Shown: positions 47,242 to 57,110 of the stretch, piece by piece
How positions within the stretch are numbered: position 1 is the stretch's first letter
Layout of the letters: the number at the start of each line of letters is the position of its first letter
Source: Pantoea sp. GD03673
GTDB lineage: Bacteria; Pseudomonadota; Gammaproteobacteria; Enterobacterales; Enterobacteriaceae
Length of the DNA stretch: 64,000 bases
Direction: 5' to 3'
NCBI RefSeq assembly: GCF_029844725.1
Contig: NZ_JAOCKJ010000004.1
Coordinates: 62,001-126,000, forward strand
Notes under the pieces: generated by a model
Told to the model about the DNA's origin: nothing
The model's database searches: none
Seen by the model: the letters and a program-made list of their open reading frames with translations, nothing else
Translations under genes and position numbers: made by a program

Positions 47242-50200
47242 GAATGCTGCTGCTGATCCTGCTGTTAGGGTGCGGAGCCTGCCTGGCTGAGGTGCGTCCG
47301 GTGAGCAGCGTTAATCTGCCGATGATGCTGCCGGTAACGCATGCGGAAACCATGCAGGGCAAGATAGTGCGCGTCGGCCTGCTCGAAGAGAACCACGCCC
47401 CCTGGGCGATGCGTATCGGCAATGACCTTTATGGCATTAACGCGGACTATCTTTCCGCGTTGCGACAGCTGACCGGCGCGCAGTTCACCCTCAGCCTCTA
47501 CCGCGATCAGCCGCATCTGATGCAGGCGCTGACCAGCGGCCAGATCGATTTTGCCCTGGGCATGTGGATCGCCCCGCTGCCCACTGGCACCCTGAGCAGC
47601 GACAACTGGTACAGCAGTCCGCTGCGGGTTTACCGCAATCAGCAAAATCAGCGAGCCGTGATGTTTAACAGCCAGAATGCCTCGCTTGCGATCAGTGACA
47701 GCACGCTGGCACAACTGCCACCTGCACTGGCAGCCCGCCACAGCTGGCGGCGCTACAGCAGCGATTTGCAGGCGCTCTACACCCTGCTTAATCAGCAGAA
47801 TGATTATGTGGTGGCAGATGAGGCCAGCGCCGGTTTTCTCCTGAGCCAGCTGCAGCAGGGCCAGATTTATCAAATCGCCTCCCACATCGAGGCGGGCCAG
47901 CTCGACCTGCGGGCGGTGGCGCGCGATCCCCGGCTTATCAGCTGGATCAATCAGAGCCTGCGTCAGCTGCCTGCGGAACTGATGACTACGCTGCAGGCGC
48001 GCTGGAGCAGCAGCCTGCCGCGCTATCAGGATACGCAGACCCTGATGCTCAGCCCGGCTGAACGGGCCTGGATTGCCGATCATCCGCGTATCACCTACAC
48101 CGCCGAACCGGACAACTATCCCTGGAGCTACCGCGATGCCAGCGGAACCGCCCGAGGCTATGGCGTGGATTTGCTGAAAGCGATTGCGCAGAGTACCGGA
48201 TTAGCGTTTGAACCGGTGTGGGTCAGTAATCCGCGCCAGGCCAGCACGCTGATTCAGCAGCAGCAGGCGATGCTGCAGCTGATGCAGCCGCTGAACGGCG
48301 ATGCGATGCAGAGCACCTCGCTGCCGGTCTGGCGGGCGCTGTGGGGCATCTACAGCATCCAGTCCGAACCACTGGCGCACTGGCGCGACCTGCGCGGCAA
48401 ACGGATCGGGGTGTTGCAGGATGATCTGGCACTGCGTCTGTTGCCTGCGGATCTGCAGCCGCTGCCGTTTGCCGATCGAAATAGCCTCTATGACGCGCTG
48501 GCAAAGGGGCAAATCGATGCGCTGGTCGATAACGTGCTCTCCGCCCGCTGGCGTATCGCCAGCCGCGACGATGCGCGCATTCACCTCGCTTTTGCCGCCA
48601 GCGACATCGCGTGGCCGATCGCGCTGGGCGTCACGCCCGGCCAGCCGGTCCTGCGCACCCTGCTGGATCGTGCGTTACAGCAGATTCCGGCAGACACGCA
48701 GAGCCAGATGCGCGATAGCTGGTCAACGCCGCCGCAGCCCGGCAGCGTAATGGTGATGCGTTCGCTGCCGATGATGGTGCTGGCGGTGGCCGGTGCGGCG
48801 ATTGCCCTGCTGCTATTGCTGCTGGCGCGGCGCTACTGGCAACAGCGTCGTGAACGTCAGCAGCGTGAACAGGCGGAGCACGCCAACGCAATGAAAAGCC
48901 AGTTTCTGGCGACCGTCAGTCACGAGCTGCGAACCCCCATGCAGGCGATCCTCGGGCTGCTGGAGCTGGAGAAGCAGCAGCACAGCAGCCCGAACCTGAC
49001 GCTGCTGCACAGCAGCGCACAATCGCTGCTGACCCTGCTGAATGACCTGCAGGATCATGCGCGCATCGAGAGCAACAGTTTTACCCTGGCACCCCGCCCG
49101 CTGGCGTTGCCGCAGTGGCTCGATCAACAGCAGCACTTTTATCACCCCTTAATGCACGCGGACGGCCCGCGTCTGATCGTCGAGGCGCTGACACCATTGC
49201 CTGACACGGTAATGATTGATGCCGACCGCCTGCAGCAGGTGGTCAACAACCTGATGACCAATGCCCTGAAATTTACCCGTCACGGCGCGATTCGACTGAC
49301 CCTGGCCGCCGATCAGCAGCTGGTTCTGACGGTGAGCGACAGCGGCAGCGGTATTCCGCCAGAGGAGCAGCAGAAGCTGTTTGACCCCTGGTATCAGGCA
49401 CCGTCCGGGAAATCCGTTTCGGTGCAGGGCAGCGGGCTGGGGCTGTTTATCTGCCGTGAGATGGTGTTGCGGATGGGCGGCGATATCCGCCTCGCCTCTG
49501 AACCCGGTCGCGGAACGCAGGTCACCGTCACGCTGCCGCTGCAGATCTGTGCGCCGGTAAGCCACGCGGACGAGACCTCCCTGCCCGGCTTTCCGCAGCT
49601 GCGGGTGGCGATTGTTGATGACCATCCAGCCAATCTACTGGTGATGCAGCAGCAGCTGGCGCGCTTTGCGATTCAGGCTGACATCTTCGATGAAGGACGC
49701 GCACTGCTGCGGGCCGACGCGCAGCAGCCTTATGATCTATTGTTTATCGACCAGATGATGCCGCGTCCTGACGGGACGCTGCTGCTGCGGCTGCTGCGCC
49801 GGCGTGACCGCCAGCGGGGACGTCAGGCAATGCGGGTGCTCTGCTCGGCTGACGCGCAGCTGTTATCGCGGCCGTCTGAGGCAGGCGAGCGGGTGCTGAT
49901 TAAACCGGTGCAGTTAGCCGATCTCAGCGCGTTGCTGGGGGAATGGCAGGACGATCCGCTGGCGGCACTGGATGACAACCTGTGGCAGCTGGCGCAGCAG
50001 AATGACAAATTCCTCAGCCGTCTGAGCCAGACGCTGCACAGCACGGTGACGCAGGATCTGGCTGCAATGCGCGAGGCGCACGAGCGCGCGGACTGGACGC
50101 AGTTCGCCGATGCGGCACACCGGATGAAAGGAAGCTGGTTACTGGTAGGGCTGGAACAGGGTGCACAGCTAAGCCAGCAGCTGACGGAGCAGGTTAAACA

Positions 50201-50297
50201 GCATCAGGACACGTCTGAGACGTGGCAATTACTGATATTATTCGCAAACAGGTTACTGAAAAAACTGGAATCTTATGGCACATACCCACACTCATAG
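47238..50297 (+). CDS. Hybrid sensor histidine kinase, BvgS/EvgS-like
   Basis: The product is about 1019 residues. It has a signal segment, two periplasmic SBP_bac_3 (Venus-flytrap) domains (about 40-265 and 275-500), one transmembrane helix (about 508-528), then HisKA (SHELRTPM, His562), HATPase ([32 protein letters not shown]), a receiver domain ([10 protein letters not shown], Asp838) and an HPt domain (AHRMKGSW, His961). This is the full BvgS/EvgS phosphorelay layout, without a PAS domain that I can see. GTG at 47238 overlaps the regulator's stop (GTGA) and has GGAAAG at ribosome-site distance; ATG 47244 is an alternative. It overlaps zitB by 23 nt. The signal is unknown. Confidence 0.9.
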   Translation: MRMLLLILLLGCGACLAEVRPVSSVNLPMMLPVTHAETMQGKIVRVGLLEENHAPWAMRIGNDLYGINADYLSALRQLTGAQFTLSLYRDQPHLMQALTSGQIDFALGMWIAPLPTGTLSSDNWYSSPLRVYRNQQNQRAVMFNSQNASLAISDSTLAQLPPALAARHSWRRYSSDLQALYTLLNQQNDYVVADEASAGFLLSQLQQGQIYQIASHIEAGQLDLRAVARDPRLISWINQSLRQLPAELMTTLQARWSSSLPRYQDTQTLMLSPAERAWIADHPRITYTAEPDNYPWSYRDASGTARGYGVDLLKAIAQSTGLAFEPVWVSNPRQASTLIQQQQAMLQLMQPLNGDAMQSTSLPVWRALWGIYSIQSEPLAHWRDLRGKRIGVLQDDLALRLLPADLQPLPFADRNSLYDALAKGQIDALVDNVLSARWRIASRDDARIHLAFAASDIAWPIALGVTPGQPVLRTLLDRALQQIPADTQSQMRDSWSTPPQPGSVMVMRSLPMMVLAVAGAAIALLLLLLARRYWQQRRERQQREQAEHANAMKSQFLATVSHELRTPMQAILGLLELEKQQHSSPNLTLLHSSAQSLLTLLNDLQDHARIESNSFTLAPRPLALPQWLDQQQHFYHPLMHADGPRLIVEALTPLPDTVMIDADRLQQVVNNLMTNALKFTRHGAIRLTLAADQQLVLTVSDSGSGIPPEEQQKLFDPWYQAPSGKSVSVQGSGLGLFICREMVLRMGGDIRLASEPGRGTQVTVTLPLQICAPVSHADETSLPGFPQLRVAIVDDHPANLLVMQQQLARFAIQADIFDEGRALLRADAQQPYDLLFIDQMMPRPDGTLLLRLLRRRDRQRGRQAMRVLCSADAQLLSRPSEAGERVLIKPVQLADLSALLGEWQDDPLAALDDNLWQLAQQNDKFLSRLSQTLHSTVTQDLAAMREAHERADWTQFADAAHRMKGSWLLVGLEQGAQLSQQLTEQVKQHQDTSETWQLLILFANRLLKKLESYGTYPHS

Positions 50298-51264
50298 CGG
50301 GCAGGATAGTAATCGCACGCGTCTGGCGGCCGCCTTCGGGGTGACCGTCGTTTTCATGGTTGCTGAAGTCATTGGCGGCTGGATCTCAGGTTCACTGGCG
50401 CTGCTGGCGGACGCCGGTCATATGCTGACCGACGCCGCCGCGCTGCTGATGGCGTTACTGGCGGTGCAGTTTTCGCGCCGTAAACCTAATGCACGCCACA
50501 CCTTTGGCCTGCTGCGTCTGACAACACTGGCCGCGTTTGTTAACGCCATCGCACTGCTGGGCATTACTGCCCTCATCGTCTGGGAAGCGGTGCGCCGCTT
50601 TACCGATCCGCAACCGGTGACCGGCGGCCTGATGCTGGGGATCGCGATTGGCGGCCTGCTGGCTAATCTTCTGTCATTCTGGCTGCTGCATCACGGCAGC
50701 GGAGAGAAGAACCTCAACGTGCGGGCCGCGGCGCTGCATGTGATGGGCGACCTGCTGGGTTCAGTGGGCGCGATTGTGGCGGCGGTGATTATTCTGCTGA
50801 CCGGCTGGACACCCATCGACCCGATTCTGTCGTTGCTGGTGTCACTGCTGGTACTGCGCAGCGCCTGGGCGCTGCTGCGTGAAAGCCTGCAGGAGTTACT
50901 TGAGGGGGCACCGCATTCGCTGGATGTGAACCGGCTGATACGGGATCTGACGCTGAACATCGCCGAAGTGCGCAATGTTCACCATGTGCATCTGTGGCAG
51001 GTTGGTGAGAAGCCGCTGCTGACGCTGCATGCGCAGGTGATCCCGCCTTACGATCACGATGCGCTGCTGCACCGTATTCACGACTATCTGCGCCAGAACT
51101 ACCAGATTGCGCATGCCACGGTGCAGATGGAGTATCAGCCCTGTGCCGGTACCGAGTGTGAACTCGGCTTAAGCAGCGCGGCTGTCACCGGCCACGATCA
51201 CCGTCATTCTCACGATCATGATCATGACCCTGCTCACGCTAAAGGCGAAGCGCACACTCACTGA
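50275..51264 (+). CDS. zitB: Zinc exporter ZitB (CDF family)
   Basis: The product has 329 residues (E. coli ZitB 313). Six transmembrane helices carry the CDF zinc-site motifs [13 protein letters not shown] and [14 protein letters not shown], followed by a cytoplasmic C-terminal domain ([20 protein letters not shown]). Both ends are His-rich (HTHTHSG and [20 protein letters not shown]), typical of zinc binding. Its start lies inside the upstream kinase gene (23-nt overlap), so it may be co-expressed with the phosphorelay. It overlaps pnuC tail-to-tail by 7 nt. Confidence 0.94.
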   Translation: MAHTHTHSGQDSNRTRLAAAFGVTVVFMVAEVIGGWISGSLALLADAGHMLTDAAALLMALLAVQFSRRKPNARHTFGLLRLTTLAAFVNAIALLGITALIVWEAVRRFTDPQPVTGGLMLGIAIGGLLANLLSFWLLHHGSGEKNLNVRAAALHVMGDLLGSVGAIVAAVIILLTGWTPIDPILSLLVSLLVLRSAWALLRESLQELLEGAPHSLDVNRLIRDLTLNIAEVRNVHHVHLWQVGEKPLLTLHAQVIPPYDHDALLHRIHDYLRQNYQIAHATVQMEYQPCAGTECELGLSSAAVTGHDHRHSHDHDHDPAHAKGEAHTH

Positions 51265-51980
51265 GCCGACAGCGCGCGGGAACCCTGTTGCCGTGCGCTG
51301 CGCATCCACATGCGTGATCCGTTCAGCGCAATCAGCGTCAGAATCACATACTCCAGCGACATCGCATAGACGCCCTGACGGGCGAATATCATCACGCTTA
51401 TCACGTTGATGATGACCCACAGCAGCCAGTTCTCAACGTATTTGCGCGTCATCAGCACCATCGCCGCAATCGACAGCACCATCATGCAGGAATCCCAGAA
51501 CGGGAACGCATCAGGCTGCAACGCGGGCATTGCCACCGACAGGCCGATCGCGTTCATCAGCGTGACTGCTGCACGGGTTAACAGCGCAAACACCGGGTCG
51601 ATATAGACGGTCATCAGCGCAATGGCAATCACACAGCCCGCCGTCCAGGCCAGCGCTTTGGGAAGCGGCAGCCAGCGGATTTTCAGCTCAGCCTGATGAT
51701 CGGCGGTCTGGCGGCTCCAGGCATACCAGCCATAGAGGTTGGCGGCAAAAAAGAAGAGTTGCAGCAGAAGGCTGGCATAGAGCTGGATCTGAAAGAAGAT
51801 CACCGCAAACAGGGTGACGTTAATCAGGCCGAACGGATAGTTGATGATTTTTTCCAGGCTGGCAAACCAGATACAGAGTAAGCCTGCCAGCGTGCCGATA
51901 GCCTCAATCCAGGAGAGATCGTAGCCGCCGGCACCCAGAGGAATGTGTACCAGGATATTGTGTGTGCTGAAGAAGTCCAT
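51258..51980 (-). CDS. pnuC: Nicotinamide riboside transporter PnuC
   Basis: The product has 240 residues (E. coli 239). It is a seven-helix facilitator of nicotinamide riboside; [37 protein letters not shown] and the [20 protein letters not shown] region are strongly conserved. ATG 51980 ([16 protein letters not shown]) is preferred over 51989. It is second in the nadA-pnuC operon, 24 nt after nadA. Confidence 0.95.
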   Translation of the reverse strand: MDFFSTHNILVHIPLGAGGYDLSWIEAIGTLAGLLCIWFASLEKIINYPFGLINVTLFAVIFFQIQLYASLLLQLFFFAANLYGWYAWSRQTADHQAELKIRWLPLPKALAWTAGCVIAIALMTVYIDPVFALLTRAAVTLMNAIGLSVAMPALQPDAFPFWDSCMMVLSIAAMVLMTRKYVENWLLWVIINVISVMIFARQGVYAMSLEYVILTLIALNGSRMWMRSARQQGSRALSAQ

Positions 51981-52004
51981 GCGAAGCACCTGTCCGGCAA
52001 ACGC

Positions 52005-53066
52005 TTATGCGTTTCCCTTCACGTTAAGTTTAAGTTCCGCTGCAAAGGATAGCATGCGATTAAGCGGCAGTAACGCCGCCTCACGCAGCGTCTCATCCAC
52101 CTGAATCTCATGTTCCACACCGCCCGACTCCAGCGCCTCTGCGATGGCTTTGAGGCCGTTCATCGCCATCCAGGGGCAGTGCGCACAACTGCGACAGGTT
52201 GCGCCTTCACCCGCAGTCGGCGCTTCCAGTAGCTCTTTATCCGGCACTGCCTGCTGCATTTTGTAGAAGATGCCGCGATCGGTCGCCACAATCATCTGCG
52301 GATGTGGCAGGGATTTCGCAGCCTGAATCAGCTGGCTGGTCGAGCCAACGGCGTCCGCCAGATCGACAATCGCCTGCGGTGACTCCGGGTGTACCAGCAC
52401 CGCTGCGTCGGGATAGAGCGCTTTCATGCGCTGCAGCGCCTGGGTTTTGAACTCGTCGTGCACAATGCAGGCACCCTGCCAGCACAGCACGTCCGCACCC
52501 GATTTCTGGGTGACATAGCGACCAAGATGGCGGTCCGGTGCCCAGATAATCTTTTCGCCCAGGCTGTCGAGATGCTCAATCAGCTCAACCGCAATGCTGG
52601 AGGTCACCACCCAGTCGGCACGCGCTTTCACGGCTGCCGAGGTGTTGGCGTAGACCACCACGGTGCGATCGGGATGGGCATCGCAGAAGGCGTTGAATTC
52701 TTCAATCGGGCAACCGAGATCCAGTGAGCACTCCGCCTGCAGGGTGGGCATCAGCACGGTTTTTTCGGGGCTGAGAATTTTGGCGGTTTCGCCCATAAAA
52801 CGCACGCCCGCCACCAGCAGCGTGGTTGCCGCATGATGACTGCCAAAGCGCGCCATCTCCAGTGAGTCAGAAACGCAGCCGCCGGTCTCTTCCGCCAGCG
52901 CCTGAATTTCCGGGTCAGTGTAGTAGTGCGCCACCATCACCGCGTTACGTGCCTTCAGCAGCGTTTTGATTTTCTCACGGTAAAACGCCTTCTCATCATC
53001 ACTCAGGCGGGCAGGTTTAGGCGGAAAAGGATAGACGGCGCTTTCAGGATCGAACATCACACTCAT
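52005..53066 (-). CDS. nadA: Quinolinate synthase A
   Basis: The product has 353 residues (E. coli 347). It is the [4Fe-4S] enzyme that condenses iminoaspartate with DHAP in NAD synthesis. Cluster cysteines lie in [21 protein letters not shown] and [26 protein letters not shown] and HPESP are conserved. It leads the nadA-pnuC operon and has a NadR-like box upstream. Confidence 0.96.
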   Translation of the reverse strand: MSVMFDPESAVYPFPPKPARLSDDEKAFYREKIKTLLKARNAVMVAHYYTDPEIQALAEETGGCVSDSLEMARFGSHHAATTLLVAGVRFMGETAKILSPEKTVLMPTLQAECSLDLGCPIEEFNAFCDAHPDRTVVVYANTSAAVKARADWVVTSSIAVELIEHLDSLGEKIIWAPDRHLGRYVTQKSGADVLCWQGACIVHDEFKTQALQRMKALYPDAAVLVHPESPQAIVDLADAVGSTSQLIQAAKSLPHPQMIVATDRGIFYKMQQAVPDKELLEAPTAGEGATCRSCAHCPWMAMNGLKAIAEALESGGVEHEIQVDETLREAALLPLNRMLSFAAELKLNVKGNA

Positions 53067-53139
53067 GACACAGCTCTCGTTTTATCTAATTAACGAAACT
53101 CGCCTGCTAAGGCGACGAGGGGCTTAGAATCAGCCATCT

Positions 53140-53157
53140 TGTTTTATATGCTAAACA
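53140..53157. promoter_or_regulatory. NadR box upstream of nadA
   Basis: TGTTTTATATGCTAAACA matches the 18-bp NadR operator TGTTTA-N6-TAAACA with one mismatch. It lies about 75 nt before nadA and within 40 nt of the ogt-like gene's stop. Confidence 0.75.
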
Positions 53158-53192
53158 CGATAGCGGAAAAGCCAGACTGTGTCGTGCGATAT

Positions 53193-53735
53193 TTATTCTG
53201 CCTGCATCACTGCGCCTGCCCTGCCCGGCTGCGTTTCATCGGCCAGCACCTGCCGTGTCTGCGGCCCTTCCAGCGCCAGCAGGAAAGCTTTGATGTCCAG
53301 CCCGCCCGCAAAGCCGGTCAGCTTGCCGTTGGCACCGATCACCCGGTGACACGGCGCAACAATAGAAAGGGGATTACGCCCGTTGGCCGCACCCACCGCC
53401 CGCACGGCGAGCGGATGGCCGATCTCCCGCGCAATCTGGCTGTAGCTGCGCGTCTCACCAAACGGGATCGCCACCAGCGCCTGCCAGACCTTTTTCTGAA
53501 ACGCCGTGCCGACAAAATCCAGCGGCAGCTCAAAGCAGCGACGCGTGCCGCTAAAGTACTCGCTGAGCTGACGCCCGGTTTCGATCAGAATGGGATGATC
53601 GTCATCGCGCATCTGGGGCAAAAATCGGGTGCGCTTTGGATCGTCATTTTCCCACAGGATGCCTGCCAGGCCACTGTCGCTGGCGACCAGTTTAAGTTCG
53701 CCGACCGGAGTCACGATCGGTTTGAAGTAGTACAT
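53193..53735 (-). CDS. Methylated-DNA--protein-cysteine methyltransferase (Ogt/AdaB-like)
   Basis: The product has 180 residues. It is a suicidal alkyltransferase that removes O6-methylguanine lesions. The active-site segment IVAPCHRVIG carries acceptor Cys129, preceded by RAVGAANGRNP and the DNA-binding helix FGETRSYSQIAREIG. An N-terminal ferredoxin-like part (about 1-75) completes the usual Ogt layout. E. coli Ogt is diverged, so I leave the symbol empty. It diverges from the Ada-AlkA fusion gene across 158 bp containing a large inverted repeat. Confidence 0.92.
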   Translation of the reverse strand: MYYFKPIVTPVGELKLVASDSGLAGILWENDDPKRTRFLPQMRDDDHPILIETGRQLSEYFSGTRRCFELPLDFVGTAFQKKVWQALVAIPFGETRSYSQIAREIGHPLAVRAVGAANGRNPLSIVAPCHRVIGANGKLTGFAGGLDIKAFLLALEGPQTRQVLADETQPGRAGAVMQAE

Positions 53736-53788
53736 GGTGAGTCTCCCGTAACGGTTCCGACGTCCAGTATCGCACTTTTCTTCTGCCT

Positions 53789-53845
53789 GACTGGCTGTTT
53801 CCGGTCATGAGGTTAAACTGTTGTGCTGTTCGAAAACAGCCAGTC
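53789..53845. promoter_or_regulatory. Inverted repeat in the divergent alkylation-repair promoter region
   Basis: Perfect 12-bp arms GACTGGCTGTTT (53789-53800) and AAACAGCCAGTC (53834-53845) are separated by 33 nt, between the ogt-like gene and the Ada-AlkA fusion. It could be an operator for two bound dimers or a transcribed hairpin. Confidence 0.55.
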
Positions 53846-53893
53846 TGACGGATCCTGCCGGTATAGGCTGTTTCTATTTGCCGGAGAAATGCC

Positions 53894-55369
53894 ATGCTCG
53901 ATCCCGACATTGCCTATCAGGCTCTGACCTCCCGTGATACCCGCTTTGACGGCGTTTTCTTTGTGGGCGTCACCTCTACCGGTATTTACTGTCGTCCGGT
54001 CTGCCCGGTCAAAGCGCCCATGCAGAAGAACTGCCTTTTCTTCAGCAGCGCCGAGGCGGCGGAAAAAGCACGCTTTCGCCCCTGCCTGCGCTGTCGGCCA
54101 GAACTGGCACCCGGCAATGCGCCTGTTGATCAGCCGCATCGCGTTGCGGAGCGGCTGATTCAGCGCATTGAAGAAGGCATGCTGGAGGAGCGCGAAGGGC
54201 TGGAAGCGATTGCCGCTGAATTCGGACTCAGCCTGCGTCAGCTGCGCCGTATCGTGCAGCATGAACTTGGCGTTTCGCCGCTGGAGCTGAAGCAGACGCG
54301 GCGTATGCTGCTGGCGAAGCAGCTTCTGACAGAGACACAACTGCCGATCATCGACGTCGCCTACGCAAGCGGCTTTGGCAGCCTGCGCCGTTTTAACGAT
54401 GTGTTCCAGGCGCGTTACCGCATGACGCCGGGCGCACTGCGCCGGAACGATACGGGCACTCAACGCGCACAGCCCGGCGACCGTGTGACGCTGCGGCTGG
54501 CTTATCGTCCCCCCTATGACTGGGCGGCGATGCTCTGGTTTTTGCAGACGCACCTGATGAAGGAGGTCGAAGCGGTGGAAGATGGCAGCTGGCGACGTAC
54601 CGTGGCGCTGGGGCGCTGCCGGGGCTGGGTCAGCGTTTCGCATCTGCCGCAGAAAAACGCGTTGCAGGTGACGCTCTCAACGTCGCTGACGCCGGTGCTG
54701 CCTCTGCTGCTGCGTCGTCTGCGCGATCTGTTCGACCTCGACGCTCAGCCGCAGCGTATCGCCGCCTGTCTGGCACAGGATCCGCTACTGGCACCCAGCC
54801 TGATCGCGCATCCGGGTCTGCGGGTGCCCGGCGCATTTGACGCCTTTGAGCTGGGGGTACGCGCCATTATTGGCCAGCAGGTAACGGTCAAAGCGGCCAC
54901 CACGGTAAGCAGCCGTTTTGCCGCCGCCTACGGTGAGCCCTGCGAGACGCCCTTTGCCGATCTGACCCGCTATACCGCGCTTCCTGAGCGCATCGCCGGA
55001 CTGACGGTGGACGATGTTGCGCCGATGGGCATTGTCAGCGCCGCACGTTCCCGGGCCATCATCGGCTTTGCCACCGCCTGCGCCAGCGGCGATTTGCGTC
55101 TGAGTGCCGCTCAGCAGCCTGACGAAGTGATAAAAAAGCTGGTCAGCCTGCCGGGCATTGGCCCCTGGACTGCGCACTACATCGCGATGCGTGCCCTGCG
55201 CTGGCCGGATGCCTTTCCGAAAGAGGATATCGCCATCCGTAATAATCTGGGCGGCATGTCATCCAAAGAAGCAGAAGCGCGGTCGCAATCCTGGCGTCCC
55301 TGGCGCAGCTATGCGGTGATGCATATCTGGGAGAGCCTTGCCGTGGCGAAGGTGAAGAAAAAGGCGTGA
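53894..55369 (+). CDS. Ada N-terminal / AlkA fusion: alkylation sensor and 3-methyladenine DNA glycosylase
   Basis: The product has 491 residues. Residues 1-80 are the Ada zinc-binding, methyl-phosphotriester sensing domain (Cys33 and Cys37 in GIYCRPVC, Cys64 and Cys67 in RPCLRCRP). Residues about 85-190 are an AraC-type helix-turn-helix (LSLRQLRRIVQHELGVSP; VAYASGFGSLRRFNDVFQARY). Residues about 200-491 are AlkA, with an N-terminal TATA-like domain and the HhH glycosylase (LVSLPGIGPWTAHYIAMRAL, catalytic Asp in PKEDIAIRN, WRPWRSYAVMHIW). One polypeptide thus joins damage sensor, activator and glycosylase; the methyltransferase half is the divergent gene. No start ambiguity (GGAGAA site). Confidence 0.93.
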   Translation: MLDPDIAYQALTSRDTRFDGVFFVGVTSTGIYCRPVCPVKAPMQKNCLFFSSAEAAEKARFRPCLRCRPELAPGNAPVDQPHRVAERLIQRIEEGMLEEREGLEAIAAEFGLSLRQLRRIVQHELGVSPLELKQTRRMLLAKQLLTETQLPIIDVAYASGFGSLRRFNDVFQARYRMTPGALRRNDTGTQRAQPGDRVTLRLAYRPPYDWAAMLWFLQTHLMKEVEAVEDGSWRRTVALGRCRGWVSVSHLPQKNALQVTLSTSLTPVLPLLLRRLRDLFDLDAQPQRIAACLAQDPLLAPSLIAHPGLRVPGAFDAFELGVRAIIGQQVTVKAATTVSSRFAAAYGEPCETPFADLTRYTALPERIAGLTVDDVAPMGIVSAARSRAIIGFATACASGDLRLSAAQQPDEVIKKLVSLPGIGPWTAHYIAMRALRWPDAFPKEDIAIRNNLGGMSSKEAEARSQSWRPWRSYAVMHIWESLAVAKVKKKA

Positions 55370-55507
55370 CGGCGGGTGTGGGGAGGCAGGTTGACACATT
55401 GCCCCGCACAGTGAGTATCGCAGAAATGATGATAGTGGCGTAAGAGTCGTTCAAACTGCTGAGAAAGCCAGACCACCTTAAATCTTCCCGCAACGCAGAA
55501 GCAAAAC

Positions 55508-55695
55508 GGGCAGTGAACTGGGTCAGAAGCGGAACGCGCCCCGCGCCATGGATTAAAACGCCGGGCGCGTTTTTGAACAACGCAACGCGCTGGCCCGGCA
55601 ACGGGCGCACCTCATGCGTCATCGCGCGGGCCGAGCGTGTCGTGGATAACGGCTTTTGCGTCTGTGTTTTCTGCGCAGGCTGCCTCTCACCGCGG
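55508..55695. repeat. Dispersed intergenic repeat, copy B
   Basis: Partner of the repeat at 44603-44810, in the same orientation, located between the Ada-AlkA gene and the tRNA-Lys cluster. It keeps GGGTCAGAA, AACGCCGGG, ACGCGCTGGCCCGGCAACGG and GTCATCGCGCGGGC; it lacks about 10 nt of the palindrome of copy A. Reading frames through it are not conserved beyond the shared DNA, so I treat it as non-coding. Confidence 0.75.
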
Positions 55696-55798
55696 CAACG
55701 ACAAACTTTATCTCCAGCGTCAAATGCCAGAGGCACGGTGCTTTTAAGCTGATACCGCAGAAACGAAAAAAGCGCCTTCTAGGCGCTTTATTCTTAAT

Positions 55799-55874
55799 TG
55801 GTGGGTCGTGCAGGATTCGAACCTGCGACCAATTGATTAAAAGTCAACTGCTCTACCAACTGAGCTAACGACCC
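55799..55874 (-). tRNA. tRNA-Lys (anticodon TTT)
   Basis: 76 nt with encoded CCA. The minus strand reads GGGTCGTTAGCTCAGTTGGT at the 5' end, anticodon TTT in GACTTTTAATC, T-loop GGTTCGAATCC, and ends GACCCACCA. First of three copies. Confidence 0.97.
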
Positions 55875-55920
55875 GCTGGGGGCTTACAACCGTTCAGCGC
55901 GCCAGGCGGCTGAGATAAGA

Positions 55921-55996
55921 TGGTGGGTCGTGCAGGATTCGAACCTGCGACCAATTGATTAAAAGTCAACTGCTCTACCAACTGAGCTAACGACCC
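55921..55996 (-). tRNA. tRNA-Lys (anticodon TTT)
   Basis: Identical to the copy at 55799-55874 over the mature 76 nt. It is 46 nt away and flanked by AAGATGG/CCATCTT sequence shared with the third copy. Confidence 0.97.
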
Positions 55997-56066
55997 ATCT
56001 TAGGTTGTGAAGCAATGCTGAAGTGTTCTTCTTAAAAGCACGCGGTAAACGCGCGTCCTGAGAAGA

Positions 56067-56142
56067 TGGTGGGTCGTGCAGGATTCGAACCTGCGACCAA
56101 TTGATTAAAAGTCAACTGCTCTACCAACTGAGCTAACGACCC
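56067..56142 (-). tRNA. tRNA-Lys (anticodon TTT)
   Basis: Third identical tRNA-Lys, 70 nt from the second; closest to the presumed promoter side and to cpoB. E. coli has a lysine/valine tRNA cluster at the same place; no tRNA-Val is seen here. Confidence 0.97.
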
Positions 56143-56306
56143 ATCTTCAGGCTTACCAGACACTTTGCAATGTGTCCCGGCAACGGCGGCATATATTACT
56201 GATTTAGCGAGGTAGCGCAACTCTTATTTCTGCTAAATGCCTCAGTTGCTTACCTTTCATACGGCAAGACCAGAAATCACACGATATCTGGTCTGAACCG
56301 GACACA

Positions 56307-57101
56307 TTACAGGCTTGCCAGACGTTTCTGCGCCTGTTTTGCAGAATCGGTGTCTGGATAAAGTTTGATCACCTGCTGGAAGACCGCTTTCGCTTTCGCT
56401 GTGTCTTTTTTCTCCTGCATGATCACACCCACTTTCAACAACGCTTCTGCAGCTTTAGGCGACTTCGGATAGTTCTTCACTACCGTGGCGTAATAATACG
56501 CCGCATCGTCCTTTTTGCCTTTGTTGTAGTTCAGCTGACCCAGCCAGTAATTCGCATTCGGCTGATAGGTCGAATCAGGATAACGTTTAACCCACGCCTG
56601 AAGCGCGCTGATTGCCTGATCATACTGTTTCTTTTCCAGAATCAGCGCCACAGCCGCATTGTAATCGCTGTTAGCGTCACCGGTCTGCGCAGGTGCGCTC
56701 TCGGTTGATGCTGCCGCGCCTGCGGTGGCTGCTGCACCTGTATCCGCTGCGGCATCGCTGCCGGCGGCCTGTTGCCCGCCGCTGGTGCTGGCGCTGCTCA
56801 GGCTGTCAATCTGCTGGTAAAGCTGCTTCTGCCGCTCAACCACCTGATTCAACTGATACGTGTTTTGCTGGATTTGCCCACGCAGCGCGTCGATATCACG
56901 CTGGTTATCGCTCATCTGCTGCTGCAATTGCTGCATCAGCTGTGCCTGGGCATTAGAGATTCGTTCAAGAGTGGTGACACGGTCTTCGACCGAGCCGGAG
57001 CCAACGCTACTGATTGACGCTTGGGCATTAGCGGCCCAGGGGGCCGCTACGCCAATCAGTAACGACAGACTCAACAGATGACGTCTGAAGTTACTAACCA
57101 T
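56307..57101 (-). CDS. cpoB: Cell-division coordinator CpoB (YbgF)
   Basis: The product has 264 residues (E. coli 263). A signal peptide (ends about ANAQA, residue 28) is followed by a trimerising coiled coil (about 38-105, QAQLMQQLQQQMSDNQRDID), an Ala/Ser/Gly linker and TPR repeats (from about 145; YNAAVALILEKKQYDQAISAL). It links Tol-Pal activity with PBP1B-driven septal synthesis. It is last in the tol-pal operon, 9 nt after pal. Confidence 0.95.
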   Translation of the reverse strand: MVSNFRRHLLSLSLLIGVAAPWAANAQASISSVGSGSVEDRVTTLERISNAQAQLMQQLQQQMSDNQRDIDALRGQIQQNTYQLNQVVERQKQLYQQIDSLSSASTSGGQQAAGSDAAADTGAAATAGAAASTESAPAQTGDANSDYNAAVALILEKKQYDQAISALQAWVKRYPDSTYQPNANYWLGQLNYNKGKKDDAAYYYATVVKNYPKSPKAAEALLKVGVIMQEKKDTAKAKAVFQQVIKLYPDTDSAKQAQKRLASL

Positions 57102-57110
57102 GTGATTCTC

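Noticed and set aside
55143-55736. 197-codon minus-strand frame sharing RSARAMTH...VRPLPGQRV with 44591-45004
   Set aside because: The shared peptide comes from the DNA repeat; the rest of both frames is antisense to real genes (Ada-AlkA and aroG) and not conserved.
55656-55868. Short frame ending RTCDQLIKSQLLYQLS
   Set aside because: This is the antisense translation of tRNA-Lys plus repeat B, a well-known false ORF pattern.
56032-56220. 62-codon frame reading LAQLVEQLTFNQLVAGSNPA
   Set aside because: It is the sense-strand translation of the third tRNA-Lys gene, not a protein.
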